From Aphanomyces cochlioides (taxonomy: Eukaryota > Oomycota > Saprolegniomycetes > Saprolegniales > Verrucalvaceae), in contig JAHQRK010000013.1 of NCBI GenBank assembly GCA_019828595.1, positions 1,023,501 through 1,087,500 of the forward strand: a stretch of DNA of 64,000 bases. The letters are read 5' to 3'. Of the stretch, positions 54,141 to 64,000 are shown in pieces. The position numbers and the translations under genes are program-made. The stretch's first letter is position 1. Each line of letters begins with the position of its first letter. A model generated the notes under the pieces. That model was not told the origin of the DNA. It saw only the letters and a program-made list of their open reading frames with translations, and did not search any database.

Positions 54141-54734
54141 ATGAAGTGCTATTTCAACGGGTGCAACAACGCCGTGGCGGCAGGATCGTTCAAATGCCTC
54201 TTCCATATCCACCGCAGTCGCTGCCTCGTGGAGGATTGCCGCAGTCAAGTCTATGCGCGCAACCTCTGTGTGCGTCATGGTGGCAAGCGCCAATGCGCAT
54301 TTGAAGGCTGCAAGCTCAATTCACGCGTCGGCTTGTACTGCACGAAACACAGCCCAAGCCATATTTTGCGACTCTGTTCGATGGAAGGCTGTGACAACCA
54401 AGCGCATCTCCGTGGCCTTTGCTTTCGACATGGCGGTGGCCGCGTGTGCAAGGTGGAAGGCTGCGAAACATTTGCGCGCAACCGCGGTCTCTGCGCTCGT
54501 CATACGCCAAAGGCCGAGAAGAAAGCCATGACGAAAACCACGATCAAACCGTCGTGTCCTCCACTCGACCTCGACACGACAACGACGGCGACAGCGGCGC
54601 CCAAGCTCGACGAAACCATGCTCGACTGGTTACTCAGCGGCTTCTTTGCAGAGATGGGCGAGATCGACTTGATCAAATGCGAACCTTCGCCTCCGATGGT
54701 TTGCGTCCAAGAAGTCTCGACGTGGCAAATTTGA
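54141..54734 (+). CDS. five-module CCCH zinc-binding-type protein, copy 6
   Basis: Intact 197-residue intronless gene. Five C-x4-C-x9/10-C-x2-H modules from CYFNGCNNAVAAGSFKCLFH to CKVEGCETFARNRGLCARH. The start (MKCYF) is chosen by comparison with paralogs; the frame continues 15 codons upstream to 54096. After the modules come a basic stretch (KAEKKAMTKTTIK), a Thr/Ala run (LDTTTTATAAPKL) and an amphipathic, acidic tail (MLDWLLSGFFAEMGEIDLI). Codon use is GC-rich compared with flanking repeats, consistent with a maintained gene. AATAAA follows about 32 bp after the stop. Confidence 0.92.
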   Translation: MKCYFNGCNNAVAAGSFKCLFHIHRSRCLVEDCRSQVYARNLCVRHGGKRQCAFEGCKLNSRVGLYCTKHSPSHILRLCSMEGCDNQAHLRGLCFRHGGGRVCKVEGCETFARNRGLCARHTPKAEKKAMTKTTIKPSCPPLDLDTTTTATAAPKLDETMLDWLLSGFFAEMGEIDLIKCEPSPPMVCVQEVSTWQI

Positions 54735-57351
54735 GTTCCTGTTGAATTGCGACGTACTATATTTATCAAATAAAACCACTCCCTACAATGTCAAACTTGG
54801 GCTAATAACTCAACCAACTACCAAACGACGCTTCGACCGACTGCCTACATGAAGAGACACGAGTAAAGCGACGTCGAATCTGTGTTTTTATGCTCCATAA
54901 GACAGCTAATTCGAGACGTCTGCCCTTTCAAACAGGTTTGGATTTGATGTTGATTACACTACTTGATACGTCGGCCACGCATAGGTACCCTGTAAGTACT
55001 TTTGGGCTGTCGATAGCATGCACCCGACCTTTCCTTTGTCAAGTTTGCGTTTACCACAGTGGCATGTTTTCAACAATATCCAACTCCTCCGTCGTGGATC
55101 AGCAGCTTAAAGCAGGGCTAGCCCATCGTCCCAGTCGTCGCAAAGTCTCGGGTGACGACAGGTAAGTGTGTCGGAAAGCAATTGAAAAGTCTGCGCGTCT
55201 GGCTTGAAGCAAAGCCAAGCTGGCAGTCGAAAGAGTATCGGCATGTTGGTTGGAATATGCAATGTCAGGAGTGACCAATACTTACGTCATCATCATTTCG
55301 CCACCTTCAAGGAGATGACGAGACGATTCGTCGTGGGATCTTGGCCTGACGAAACAACGCCAAGAGGAAGATTGACCACTGTCTTCATTGGGTGCAGGCC
55401 GACGTTTTACGATGTGGGCTTCAACGATTTGTCAATTTGCCCACTGCATTGTCCAACATGAAATGACGCGGCAGTCTCTCGCGCATTGGACTTGCATGGG
55501 AGGTACAAACACGCCGAACGCTGGCATGCGTCGCAGGTGATCACGTTGGCTCGAGCTGTGGGTATCAAAAATGCACTCGCTAAATAGGAGCAAATCGTGG
55601 ATGGGCCGTGTGGAGGATTGGCTGGCAGGAGGAACACGAGAGAACAACCAATGTTTTGTTAGTCCTGGATGCGTGACGTAATGACTCTATACTGTAGAGA
55701 CGTCGGAGACGACGTGGATGCACAGCCGGTTCTCTGCATACAAGGACTGAACTCTTGTCGTCTCTCCGACATGGATTCGTTTGAGTCAAGAGTTCTGTTG
55801 GCGGCTCGACTGAATGTTTCACAAGATTGTGCGATGGGTTTCCTCGATGAAATCGAGATCGCCTTGGATTTGAAATCGACTTGCGTTGTTTCATTTCTTC
55901 ATTTTCAAACGTAGACGCGAATCATTAGCGTCTACTTCAATCCATCCGCGGCGAATGGAGTGAAGACACTCGTCCCAATCTCCAAGTCGGATTTGCTCGA
56001 TCGTCTCGACACGTCCGTGAAATATTGTGTCGGCGTCGAGAGCTCGCAGCGAAAAGTACGACGTGGACGCTACTGGTTTGCTCCAGAGGATGATTCGCAA
56101 CCGCAGGCTGTCGGTTATCTCGAGCAAACGACTCGATTTGTCAAAAATGTTCCGAAGCGACATCATTCATCGCTCGTACTGTAAACTTAACACTTTGTCA
56201 TGGTCGCCCGGATGCCATTGAGAGAGGATTCGATGGGAATTCTAGCCAAGGCGAGTAATCGTGCAAGTTTTTCATCGGAGGCTTTTGGCGACTGACTGCG
56301 ACGCGCTCGTAATAATGAGAACATTTAACACGAAACGGTCCGGCCGACGCCACAAATTTTGCACGTCTTTCATCTGTACGATAGTCTTGGCAAACGATTT
56401 TTGTCGCAGGGGATGCGTTGGTTCGCTTTGGAGGTATTTGGAATGGACTGATAGACCAGAGGGCGATGTAGCTCCTTCAACGGAATTGCTAGATCATACC
56501 CGTTGAGATTGTTTATGTATCGAGAGTATAAAGTTGGCGACTTCGACAAAGATGAGCAGTAGATTTCGTCACTGGATTTACGTACCATCAAGCTCAGAGC
56601 GAGGCAAGTCGTACATTTCGACATCATCAAGACCATCACATGCATCGAATGAGTGGATTTATGAGTCATCATACCACTTGATTTGTCAAAAATGTTCCGA
56701 CTTAAATTAAAATGTAAGATAATTTGATCCACAATTCATCTTTGAACTAAACAACGGGACGAAAATAAGAAGTTCTTCCATAAGATGCCAAGAGCTTTAA
56801 TTCTTCAAAGATGGAGGAGATCTCGGGGACTTCAGCACTCTATTCGAACTTCCTGAGTGATCTCCTGGGTGCTAGCCCCTTCAGTAGATTCTGCCCCGCC
56901 CAGTCAGTTTTGAGCTTGGACCGGCACTTTATCAAGCTACATCAGCACAGTTATATGGACAACACGAAAGAGATATATCCAGGGCGAAGTACTCCATCGA
57001 TTACGCCGGAAGTCATTGAGAACGATATTGACATAATAAGAATCCATTTTGCGATGTGATGAAAGTTTCAAAATATTTGACATGGGCCAATCCATCAATC
57101 AAAAACCAACGGAACTTTCCAAGTACCTGCGGCATCAGAGTTTGTCTGCACTTTGGTTGCAAAAAAATCCTCTTCCATACTTTGATCCATTTCTTTTGCG
57201 ATCCCAAGCACTCATGTAAACGTAAACGAATCGGTTATCAAGTACTCACATGCACTTCAAGTGAATGTAGATCGACGGGGGATGACAGTAGTCAATCAAG
57301 AGTGCCCACAGTTCAATTTCACACTTTCAAAAAGGCATCAAGATGCGCGTA
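54735..57351. other. unassigned, protein-like scraps, no secure gene
   Basis: Minus 55407-55637 has a Cys-pair segment (VITCDACQRSACLYLPCKS). Plus 55960-56184 reads KSDLLDRLDTSVKYCVGVES, then RRGRYWFAPEDD. The word TTGTCAAAAATGTTCCGA occurs at about 56136 and 56684. Plus 57075-57220 encodes a short protein-like frame (MGQSINQKPTELSKYLRHQS). These may be pieces of one or more decayed genes; none is recognised. Confidence 0.3.
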
Positions 57352-57888
57352 ATGACCAAATGCTTCTTCAAAGGATGTGCCAACGACGTCATGCTTGGCT
57401 CATGGAGATGTCAATTCCACAGCCACCGAAGCCGTTGTTTGATCGACGACTGCCGCAACCAAGTCTATGCTCGCAACCTCTGTGTTCGCCATGGGGGCAA
57501 GAAGAAATGCCAAGTCCAAGGCTGCTCGTATAGCTGTCGAATGGGTGGATTCTGCGTCAAGCATGGAGCTCCATCTAGTGTCAAGCTCTGCTCCGAGCCT
57601 GGTTGTTCCAAACACGCACATCTTCGAGGTAAATGTGTTCGCCACGGCGGCGGACGCCGTTGTTCGGTGGAAGGATGCCAGTCGTTCGCTCGAGGACGTG
57701 CTTTTTGCATTCGACATACTCCAGTCGAGGAATCGCCAGACCAAGGTCTCGGCAAAACCCTGGCGTTAGACCATGATATCCTTGACACGCTGCTCCAAGC
57801 GCCAGTACAATCCATGCCCTTCCTGTTTGGTGAGCTTGCCACTCCCATGGAAGACGAATATTTAAGAGATATCCACCTCATCTTTTGA
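57352..57888 (+). CDS. five-module CCCH zinc-binding-type protein, copy 7
   Basis: Intact 178-residue intronless gene (three more codons if the Met at 57343 is used). Five C-x4-C-x9/10-C-x2-H modules from CFFKGCANDVMLGSWRCQFH to CSVEGCQSFARGRAFCIRH. Linkers HGGKKK and HGGGRR as in the others. Module 3 has extra Cys (CSYSCRMGG), as in copies 1 and 2 (HMNCRIGD, HLNCRVGD), so it may be nearer to them than to its neighbours. The tail is acidic-hydrophobic (LALDHDILDTLLQAPVQSMP). No internal stop or shift. Confidence 0.92.
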   Translation: MTKCFFKGCANDVMLGSWRCQFHSHRSRCLIDDCRNQVYARNLCVRHGGKKKCQVQGCSYSCRMGGFCVKHGAPSSVKLCSEPGCSKHAHLRGKCVRHGGGRRCSVEGCQSFARGRAFCIRHTPVEESPDQGLGKTLALDHDILDTLLQAPVQSMPFLFGELATPMEDEYLRDIHLIF

Positions 57889-58153
57889 AAGAATAGAGAT
57901 CAACCAGCCACGTAATTTACATTGATACAAAGAGGAATTTCTTTCTACTGCAGTGTATAGCAAGAAGGATGCGCGACAGCCGAGCTCTGACCTCGAAGAG
58001 CTAAAAGACTCCCAAGTTACTTGTTAAGTCAACTGAAATTAGATCTCCATCGAGAAGTTGATTGTTTAGAGCGCGGAAACTGCGCCTGCATGAACTCAAT
58101 GATGACAGAGAAACACACTACATTTAAATAAGTTTGGTACGATGCTATCGGAG
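57889..58153. other. short intergenic region
   Basis: Convergent 3' ends of CCCH gene 7 and the minus-strand small gene. Nothing else recognised. Confidence 0.3.
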
Positions 58154-58516
58154 CTACAAGAGGAGGCTCAGAAAGGCATAATCGTCTTGGGTAATATCGT
58201 TGTCGATTTCAGAGTATGTGGTAGGGATCGGTTCAATGGGGCAACCAAACAACCACATCATATCATCAATGTTGATATCGACTGTCTCGATGGTCGCTAC
58301 GCTCGTTGGCGTTGGTGTATTCAAGGTAGACATGATCTTGCTCTCTTGGCGTTTGGCATTGCGAACTTCCGTGCGCCGTTTGGCCGCATACGTCTTTTGC
58401 ATTGCATTCGCTCTACTGCGGTGGTATTCGCACAGTCTGTGGAGTTTTCCATCTCGTTTCACCGAGCGTGTATTGGTACACTCTTTATAAGCGTATTGAC
58501 ATTGCATGGCGGTCAT
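58154..58516 (-). CDS. small C-x6-C-x15-C-x2-H protein, oomycete type
   Basis: A 120-residue intronless frame. Near the N-terminus is CQYAYKECTNTRSVKR, then DGKLHRLCEYHRSRANAMQK: a C-x6-C-x15-C-x2-H arrangement followed by a basic helix (YAAKRRTEVRNAKR). I recognise this as a small family widespread in oomycetes and other stramenopiles, without known function. The second half is Thr-rich then acidic-hydrophobic (DNDITQDDYAFLSLLL), similar in style to the CCCH protein tails, which suggests nuclear proteins. The start MTAMQ is chosen next to the first Cys; the frame is open 49 codons further upstream. Confidence 0.65.
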   Translation of the reverse strand: MTAMQCQYAYKECTNTRSVKRDGKLHRLCEYHRSRANAMQKTYAAKRRTEVRNAKRQESKIMSTLNTPTPTSVATIETVDINIDDMMWLFGCPIEPIPTTYSEIDNDITQDDYAFLSLLL

Positions 58517-59442
58517 GATGGTTTTGCGTGTCAAATTGAATAATGAACCGCTGCATCCCATCGATCTTGGCGCAGTGGGACGAATTGTACCATATCCAAC
58601 TGTCGGTATATTTATTTGGCGTCTCCAAGTCGTACATTGTAGGGTACACAATTGTACGTGCACGTACTTTTAATAATGATGTAAGTATGATTGTGGACTG
58701 ATGAGCAGTACAACGTTGCCTATCTTTTCACGACAACTGAATTTCAGAAGGTGGTACTCATGCTACCTCGAAAACTTTGCCAGTGAATACTGGCAGGCTG
58801 ATGCACTTCGCCAGTCGAGTTTTGCCTCATCACATGTATGTACAATTTCACGGGACGATTGCTCACGTTGTGTACTCCTCGTTTCTATCGTGCAAGATGG
58901 CCAAACCCGCCAAAACGTGCGCTAGAGATAGATTCGCCCAGGAGTTTGGATTGCGACAAGAGTTTGGTCGAATAGCGAGTGCAATTCGCTTGCGATGTTT
59001 TCATATTCGACCCGAGCTGCCTAGCTACAGTAAGGAATGCATTTGTTACTTTTGTCGGTAGGTCGCATGATCGTCGTAATGAAGATTGGCTCTTATCATT
59101 GACGAATTACTACTGTTTTATGGTCAAAGACGAAAAGGTCATTTCTTTCTAGCAGCACAACATAAAGAAATGAATGAATTCTTACGGACATTTGTTGACA
59201 CTCGATTTTCCACGAAAGCACAACGAAGCCAAGCCTACCAGCCAAATTGGCGGATGGGCGTGGCATTTTATGTGGATGATGCTTTCCTTGGTTATGCATT
59301 TGTGATGTAGAAAACTGGAGAGTCAACAAGCACTCAGGCAGAGACTCTACTTTGTTTGGTGGCTGCCAGGCGTGAAATTTGTCTTCATGCATGGTTAAAC
59401 TTTCTGTTCATTCGATAACCAGCCATTTGATTGGCTTAAAGA
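58517..59442. other. unassigned spacer
   Basis: Short plus frames 58701-58925 and 59086-59310 lack known motifs. A TGATTGGCTTA box lies at about 59430. Nothing else recognised. Confidence 0.3.
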
Positions 59443-59842
59443 ACAACGCCATTTGATTGTGAATACAGCAAGGCAGAAGGATTGCGAACGAACAAACTCC
59501 AGTCTCAAAACAGCGAGCAAAATGGTGATCGGAGATTTAGATCATCCGCACCGCACAGGCCAAATGGCATGCTAAACCTAAATATAGCATACATGCGAGG
59601 AAAACCGGCCTACACCGCGTAGTACATATCGCATTCTATTTTACAACGCCATTTGATTGTGAATACAGCAAGGCAGAAGGATTGCGAACGAACAAACTCC
59701 AGTCTCAAAACAGCGAGCAAAATGGTGATCGGAGATTTAGATCATCCGCACCGCACAGGCCAAATGGCATGCTAAACCTAAATATAGCATACATGCGAGG
59801 AAAACCGGCCTACACCGCGTAGTACATATCGCATTCTATTTT
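59443..59842. repeat. perfect tandem duplication of a 200-bp unit
   Basis: 59443-59642 and 59643-59842 are identical base for base as far as I can compare by eye. The unit starts ACAACGCCATTTGATTGTG and ends GCATTCTATTTT; it is non-coding. Zero divergence means a very recent event or an assembly artefact. It ends 12 bp before the gypsy LTR. Confidence 0.9.
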
Positions 59843-59854
59843 AGCGTAGTGGAA

Positions 59855-60155
59855 TGTGACGGTGATGAGCGTGTCACCACCTGATTGACACGCATCCCTT
59901 TGAGTAACCTTCCCGGGACCTTCCTCAGCGAAAGGTCCCTCATCCTCCATGAAAGGACTCCTCGTCCTCGACAGCTCTTCCTCGAGCTTGCATATGCATG
60001 TGTAGATTAGAATTCATTTCCACCTTTAGTACTAACAAGGTCTTCATCCTACCTTGTGCGTCGTTCGGTGTCCTGTGAGATTACGATTGCCTGGAGATCA
60101 ATTGCGGTTGATCATCCTTGTTATTTGTGATTATCTCCCTCACCCCCTCGTCACA
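59855..60155 (+). repeat. 5' LTR of Ty3/gypsy element
   Basis: Begins TGTGACGG and ends CGTCACA, a 7-bp terminal inverted repeat in the TG...CA form of LTRs. Length 301 bp. It is followed by AATTTGGTGGAGAAGCAGGG, where the primer-binding site should lie, and then by gag 52 bp downstream. The 3' LTR is outside the window, so the borders are inferred. Confidence 0.75.
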
Positions 60156-63100
60156 AATTTGGTGGAGAAGCAGGGTATTCTCCATTTGACCCTGAAAACG
60201 TGCAAGCATGGATCCTCCAAGAAAAGAAGATCCAAACTTTGGTCCCTCCAGTGCCGAAGCCTTTACTGCCGGCACAGATACGGACCCATCTCCAACAAAC
60301 AAAATGACCGAATCTGCAATTATTACCTACACTGAGTCGCCTTTGGCGATACTACGCAAGCGGGACCTTGAATACCGTCGTCAACATTACGCTAACTCGC
60401 CTGAACAGCGAGACCCAGAGAAGAGGAGTCGACAATTGCCCTCTGAACTCAACGACGAAGATATGGAGTCAGACAGCCAGTCCGATTTAACTCCGTCTTC
60501 TGCACCTGATGCCTACGATGCTGGACCATTGGACCAGTCTAGTAGCGAATTGTCTCTGGAGCCCAGGACCTCACTTGAGGAACTACCTTTCTGGGAATCC
60601 GATGACGATTTCTCCATACCCGCACGGGACCTTGTTCCCAAGGACAGGGAACCTTTGTCTGCTTCTAATCTGCCTACGGATGGTGAAGACACTCTCAGAG
60701 ACGTAAGCATCGTCCCATTTTTACAATCCACCGAGTCTTCTGCACCGGCCTCGAGCGCAATCATCAGGACCGTCGCATCAGTTATGTCTCGCACAGTCAC
60801 CGAAACAACTAGCGCACGGGCCCACCCTGAATTGCTCCTATTGCCTGAACACGATGAACTTGGCTTGGTTGCTGCTGAATCTGGCAATTATGCAAATCAC
60901 CAGGGCCCTCCGCTGCGAGCTTTGACACATGATCCTTTATCAACAAATCCCGGGGCACCCCAGTTTCAGTCCCGTTCTGAAGTACCAGCGCTTGAATTCG
61001 ATCTTCATGATAGACCCTTCTCCGATGAGGATTATTGGCTTACTCAAGATGAGCACCGCCTAAAGAGCCATAGCCAACCTCGACTGAAGCATAGCGATCG
61101 GACTCTTTCTGGCCCAAATGAACAATCCAACATCTTAGCAGTTGCACCCGCTCAGGCATTGGCTACAACTGAGGTTATTGAGAGACCTGTCGAGCTCTCG
61201 GACTTACTTCATATGGATCCTTCTGCCATGGAAATGGAAATATCTGAAATCAATAATGGGCTTGCGCTATTGCCAACGGTTTCGGATCTATCGCAGCGTG
61301 TATCCAACCTGCAAGACTCTGTTCGTTACACGGAGTCTTCTGTTTCGCAACAGCTCAACCAAATATTAGCGGACCAACAAGGAACCAACACTGGCCTGAA
61401 CTCACTAGCTTATGAAGTACGAGTTGCTTCAAACAGAACCCAACTCCTGGAAGAAGACCTTTCTTCTTTGGAGCAATAGGTCTCCTCGACTCGACAAGAC
61501 CTACTCACTCGAGTCCAACAGGCAACGGACCAAATCCTTCAAGTGGGTATAGAAATCGAAACGACCAGGTCCGTTACGGATTCGCAAATCTCACACATTC
61601 AACGATCCTTGGCTGAAACGGTCCCTCGACGGATTCACGATGCAGCTGTCCAAGCCCTGACGAACACAATTTCGGAATTGCAACAGTCCTTGCAAGACCA
61701 AGCGTCCGTCAGCCAACAACTCCAGTCCGGCCTTCTCTGTAACGAAGACCGCTTTCAAATTGAGCTCCAACAACTACATCAAGAGGTCCAGTCTCTCCGT
61801 TTTCTCCAAAGTGACTTTCAGACTCGGACACCTGCCGAATTCAGCGAGACCCGCCGTCTACTTGAAGAACTAGACCAATCAAACAAGCACCTTAGTGCCT
61901 GCATCTCTGATCTTACTCAAGAAAACGCTCGACTATCGCAACGAGTGTCGTCCCTGGAAGACCAGCTTACACGAAACCAACAAGAACTGCAAAACCTCCG
62001 GAATCAGACCCCAGAGATTCGACTAACAACACAACCTACCCAGGCCTCGCCTCAACCCGCTTTCAACGAGGTTCCAACTTTAATTCGTGGCCTCAACGAA
62101 CGCATCGCTTCCCTCGCTGCCGGACTCGCCACAAACATGAACGATATCAAAGAATCCATCAACATCATGGACCAAGACAAGAAACTCGGTCACGCTACTA
62201 AGTTCACCATTGTCCCCAGCTCGGACCACCAAGACGATTGTGCGTTCTTTATACGCCAACTCTTGGAAACAGCAGACCGATGCCAACTAAGTGATAATGA
62301 TCGTCGCTCTCTCCTGGGCCTGAAGCTATGCTCGGACAAGACACCACCTTCCTTGCGCAAGTGGTGGATTTCTTTTGCCAAAACCAAACAAGGCGAGACG
62401 TGGTCTGACGTTCTAGCCGAGTTCCAGGACCAGTTTTGTCTACGAACTTCACGTCAAAAGGTCACGGACCTCCTCAACGACTCTGTCCGCTAGGACGAAA
62501 CGGTCAGGTCTTATGCTACACGACTTCAGTCAATCATCGACGAAGTTGGCTTTCCTGCGGACCAAGGTGTAAATCTCTTTAAACTTGGAGTCCGTCACCT
62601 TAAAACCGAATCGTGCCTCGAGAACACTGATCGTGAACTCAAGACGATAGCCGAGTGCGTCAAGCTACTCCGGGCACGCGAAGTCCCTTTGGATGATGCA
62701 CCAATGCCCGCGGCTCGACCTAAATCCCGAACCGGTTCTGTGTCCGACGCTGCCTCAACCTACACGTCGCAGTCGGATGCATTCTCAGAACGAACTCCCC
62801 CGCGTTCCCCAAGACACAATCGTCGTGGGTCACGCGTTTCCTTCGACGAACCCTCGACTATAGAGCGGCTCCTCAATACGCTGCTCGATCAACAAAAAGA
62901 GTTCGTCGCCCATATCGAGCGGGCCGACCGCCAACACCAGTCCCTGATGGATGCACTTCTTCGCCCTACGGGAACCCACTTTGTCGCTCCAATCCAACCC
63001 TCTCCTGCTCCCCAATACGGTCAACCTTATGGATATCCTTATTCAGCTTTTGCCCCCCCCCCGTCTACAATTCCACCGGCACCACTTATTGGTTCCCACA

Positions 63101-64000
63101 TTCCTGGATCGACGGACCCGCCTCAGTCTAATGCTCCCCAAAATCCAGGGACTCCTCAAACCGTGCGAATCACGCCCGTAATCATATCTGACAAACCTGA
63201 CATGGAAACGACTACCGGAGTAAAGGTCTGTGGTCGCTGCAAACAAGCCGGACACGGTCGTGACAACTGCTATCGAAAAAATCTCCGTTGCTCTGTATGC
63301 CGCGAAGTCGGTCATTATGCTGGCGAACATGCCCGCATTTGCAACATCTGCAAGAAAATTGGACATGCGAGCTCTCGCCGCCCTGAGAAGACTGCCCCTT
63401 GAGAAGACGGCGCCGGGTCGGACCCTTCGGGGACGGAATCCGTCTCGGCCAGCCAGTCTCAGCACATTTCCGATGTGCCGGAGATCAATGCAAGTATTCT
63501 TGATTCATCTGTGCACTCGTCTCAACCTCCTCAGTCTCGACCCCAGCAGACGCCTCGACGTCAGCCCAAGTCGAGACTACCAACCTCTCGATCATATTCG
63601 TCTGGACCTCGACAGACTCGACACCTTCGACCCATACACGGTCACGACCCCAGCAGACGAGCCCTGCTCGTTTGCCCAAGTCGGACCTTGACCACACCAC
63701 ACTCTCTGGATCCACTTCAACACCGGCCACCTCATCGGCTGTCTCGGACTCGCTCGAGACTAACGCCACTCATATCCATTTCCCTGCCCTCCGACCTGAC
63801 GCTCTACTGTCAGAATCGCCTTCCGAATCTTCATCTACACCGGTCCCCACTCCCGTATTCACCGACGAGCAAGTGTCTACACTAATGACTGATGGACGCA
63901 CATTTCCTGAGAAGGATTACGACAAGGAGATAGAGGACCGCCTTCATCCTATCGCCAAAACCGACATTCGTCGCCAGCTCGACCGCATTAAGGACCGCCG
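60156..64000 (+). mobile_element. Ty3/gypsy retrotransposon internal region, incomplete at window end
   Basis: Carries the gag described separately, then a Ser/Pro-rich region and, from about 63840, an open frame running off the window (LMTDGRTFPEKDYDKEIEDR). Protease, reverse transcriptase and integrase would lie beyond 64000. Base composition and codon pattern (CC/CGAC-rich) differ from the AT-rich neighbours, consistent with a recent insertion. Confidence 0.8.
60208..63402 (+). pseudogene. gypsy gag with two in-frame TAG codons
   Basis: One frame runs from the ATG at 60208 to 63402, interrupted only by TAG at 61477-61479 and TAG at 62491-62493. Residues ~1-330 are acidic and disordered; then come long coiled coils (SDLSQRVSNLQDSVRYTESS; ELQQLHQEVQSLRFLQSDFQ; RLSQRVSSLEDQLTRNQQEL). 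A retrotransposon gag core lies around 62200-62680 (SLRKWWISFAKTKQGETWSD, SYATRLQSIIDEVGFP). The C-terminus has zinc knuckles: CGRCKQAGHGRDNC intact, then two variants in which the last Cys is changed (CSVCREVGHYAGEH, CNICKKIGHASSRR). Both stops are one C-to-T step from CAG. The frame changes after 63402, as expected before pol. Confidence 0.88.

Noticed and set aside
58142..58543. 133-codon plus-strand frame
   Set aside because: It is antisense to the C-x6-C-x15-C-x2-H gene, whose motif and composition are more convincing.
59443..59842. The 200-bp duplication as LTR pair of a small element
   Set aside because: The copies are directly adjacent with no internal region and lack TG...CA ends.

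Overview
This window looks like a transposon-rich stretch of an oomycete genome, most likely from the Saprolegniales (Aphanomyces or Saprolegnia type). The assignment is inference. It rests on seven intronless paralogs of the five-module C-x4-C-x9-C-x2-H family that databases tend to label 'WRKY transcription factor 19', a FYVE+GAF protein with a START-like remnant upstream, a Myb/SANT gene with one 48-nt intron, and the mix of elements: MULE, pogo/DDE_1, tyrosine-recombinase, Ty1/copia and Ty3/gypsy. I see no bacterial operons, CRISPR arrays, rRNA genes or convincing tRNA genes.

Layout. 0.3-3.5 kb: a decayed pogo/DDE_1 transposase running into a chromodomain fragment, then a chimeric tyrosine-recombinase pseudogene. 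3.5-7.3 kb: unassigned, with doubtful ORFs. 7.4 kb: CCCH-module gene 1 (minus). 8.1-10 kb: a nearly intact MULE transposase (one frameshift, one stop). 10-14.3 kb: AT-rich sequence with two strong perfect hairpins and a 101-bp MITE. 14.4 kb: CCCH gene 2 (plus). 15.7-21.9 kb: a stack of adjacent and nested terminal-inverted-repeat elements, most with TA target sites, two of which carry transposase N-terminal stubs. 22.3-23.6 kb: a ~92-bp tandem array abutting a second, broken MULE (23.6-25.7 kb, minus). 26.7-27.9 kb: a second tyrosine-recombinase pseudogene. 28-33 kb: AT-rich, little coding potential. 33.1 kb: CCCH gene 3 (minus). 35.7-36.2 kb: Myb/SANT gene. 37.4-38.1 kb: a possible inverted-repeat element. 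39.6-42.4 kb: a truncated copia element carrying a 339-bp MITE. 43.6-44.9 kb: a Harbinger-like MITE interrupted by a 939-bp element whose 10-bp target duplication can be read exactly. 45.1-46.3 kb: FYVE-GAF gene. 48.2-57.9 kb: a cluster of four CCCH genes (plus, minus, plus, plus) with a 1.8-kb foldback element among them. 58.2-58.5 kb: a small zinc-binding-type gene. 59.4-64 kb: a perfect 200-bp tandem duplication just upstream of a gypsy 5' LTR, then a long gag interrupted by two in-frame TAG codons; the element runs out of the window.

The genes do not form one pathway. The recognisable host genes encode small, probably nuclear, cysteine-rich proteins (CCCH family, C-x6-C-x15-C-x2-H protein, Myb/SANT) and one phosphoinositide-binding-type FYVE protein. 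They are separated by mobile-element debris, and insertion order can be read directly in several places. The most unusual features are the CCCH family expansion, the nested insertions with readable target sites, the foldback, the long perfect hairpins and the tandem array beside a MULE.
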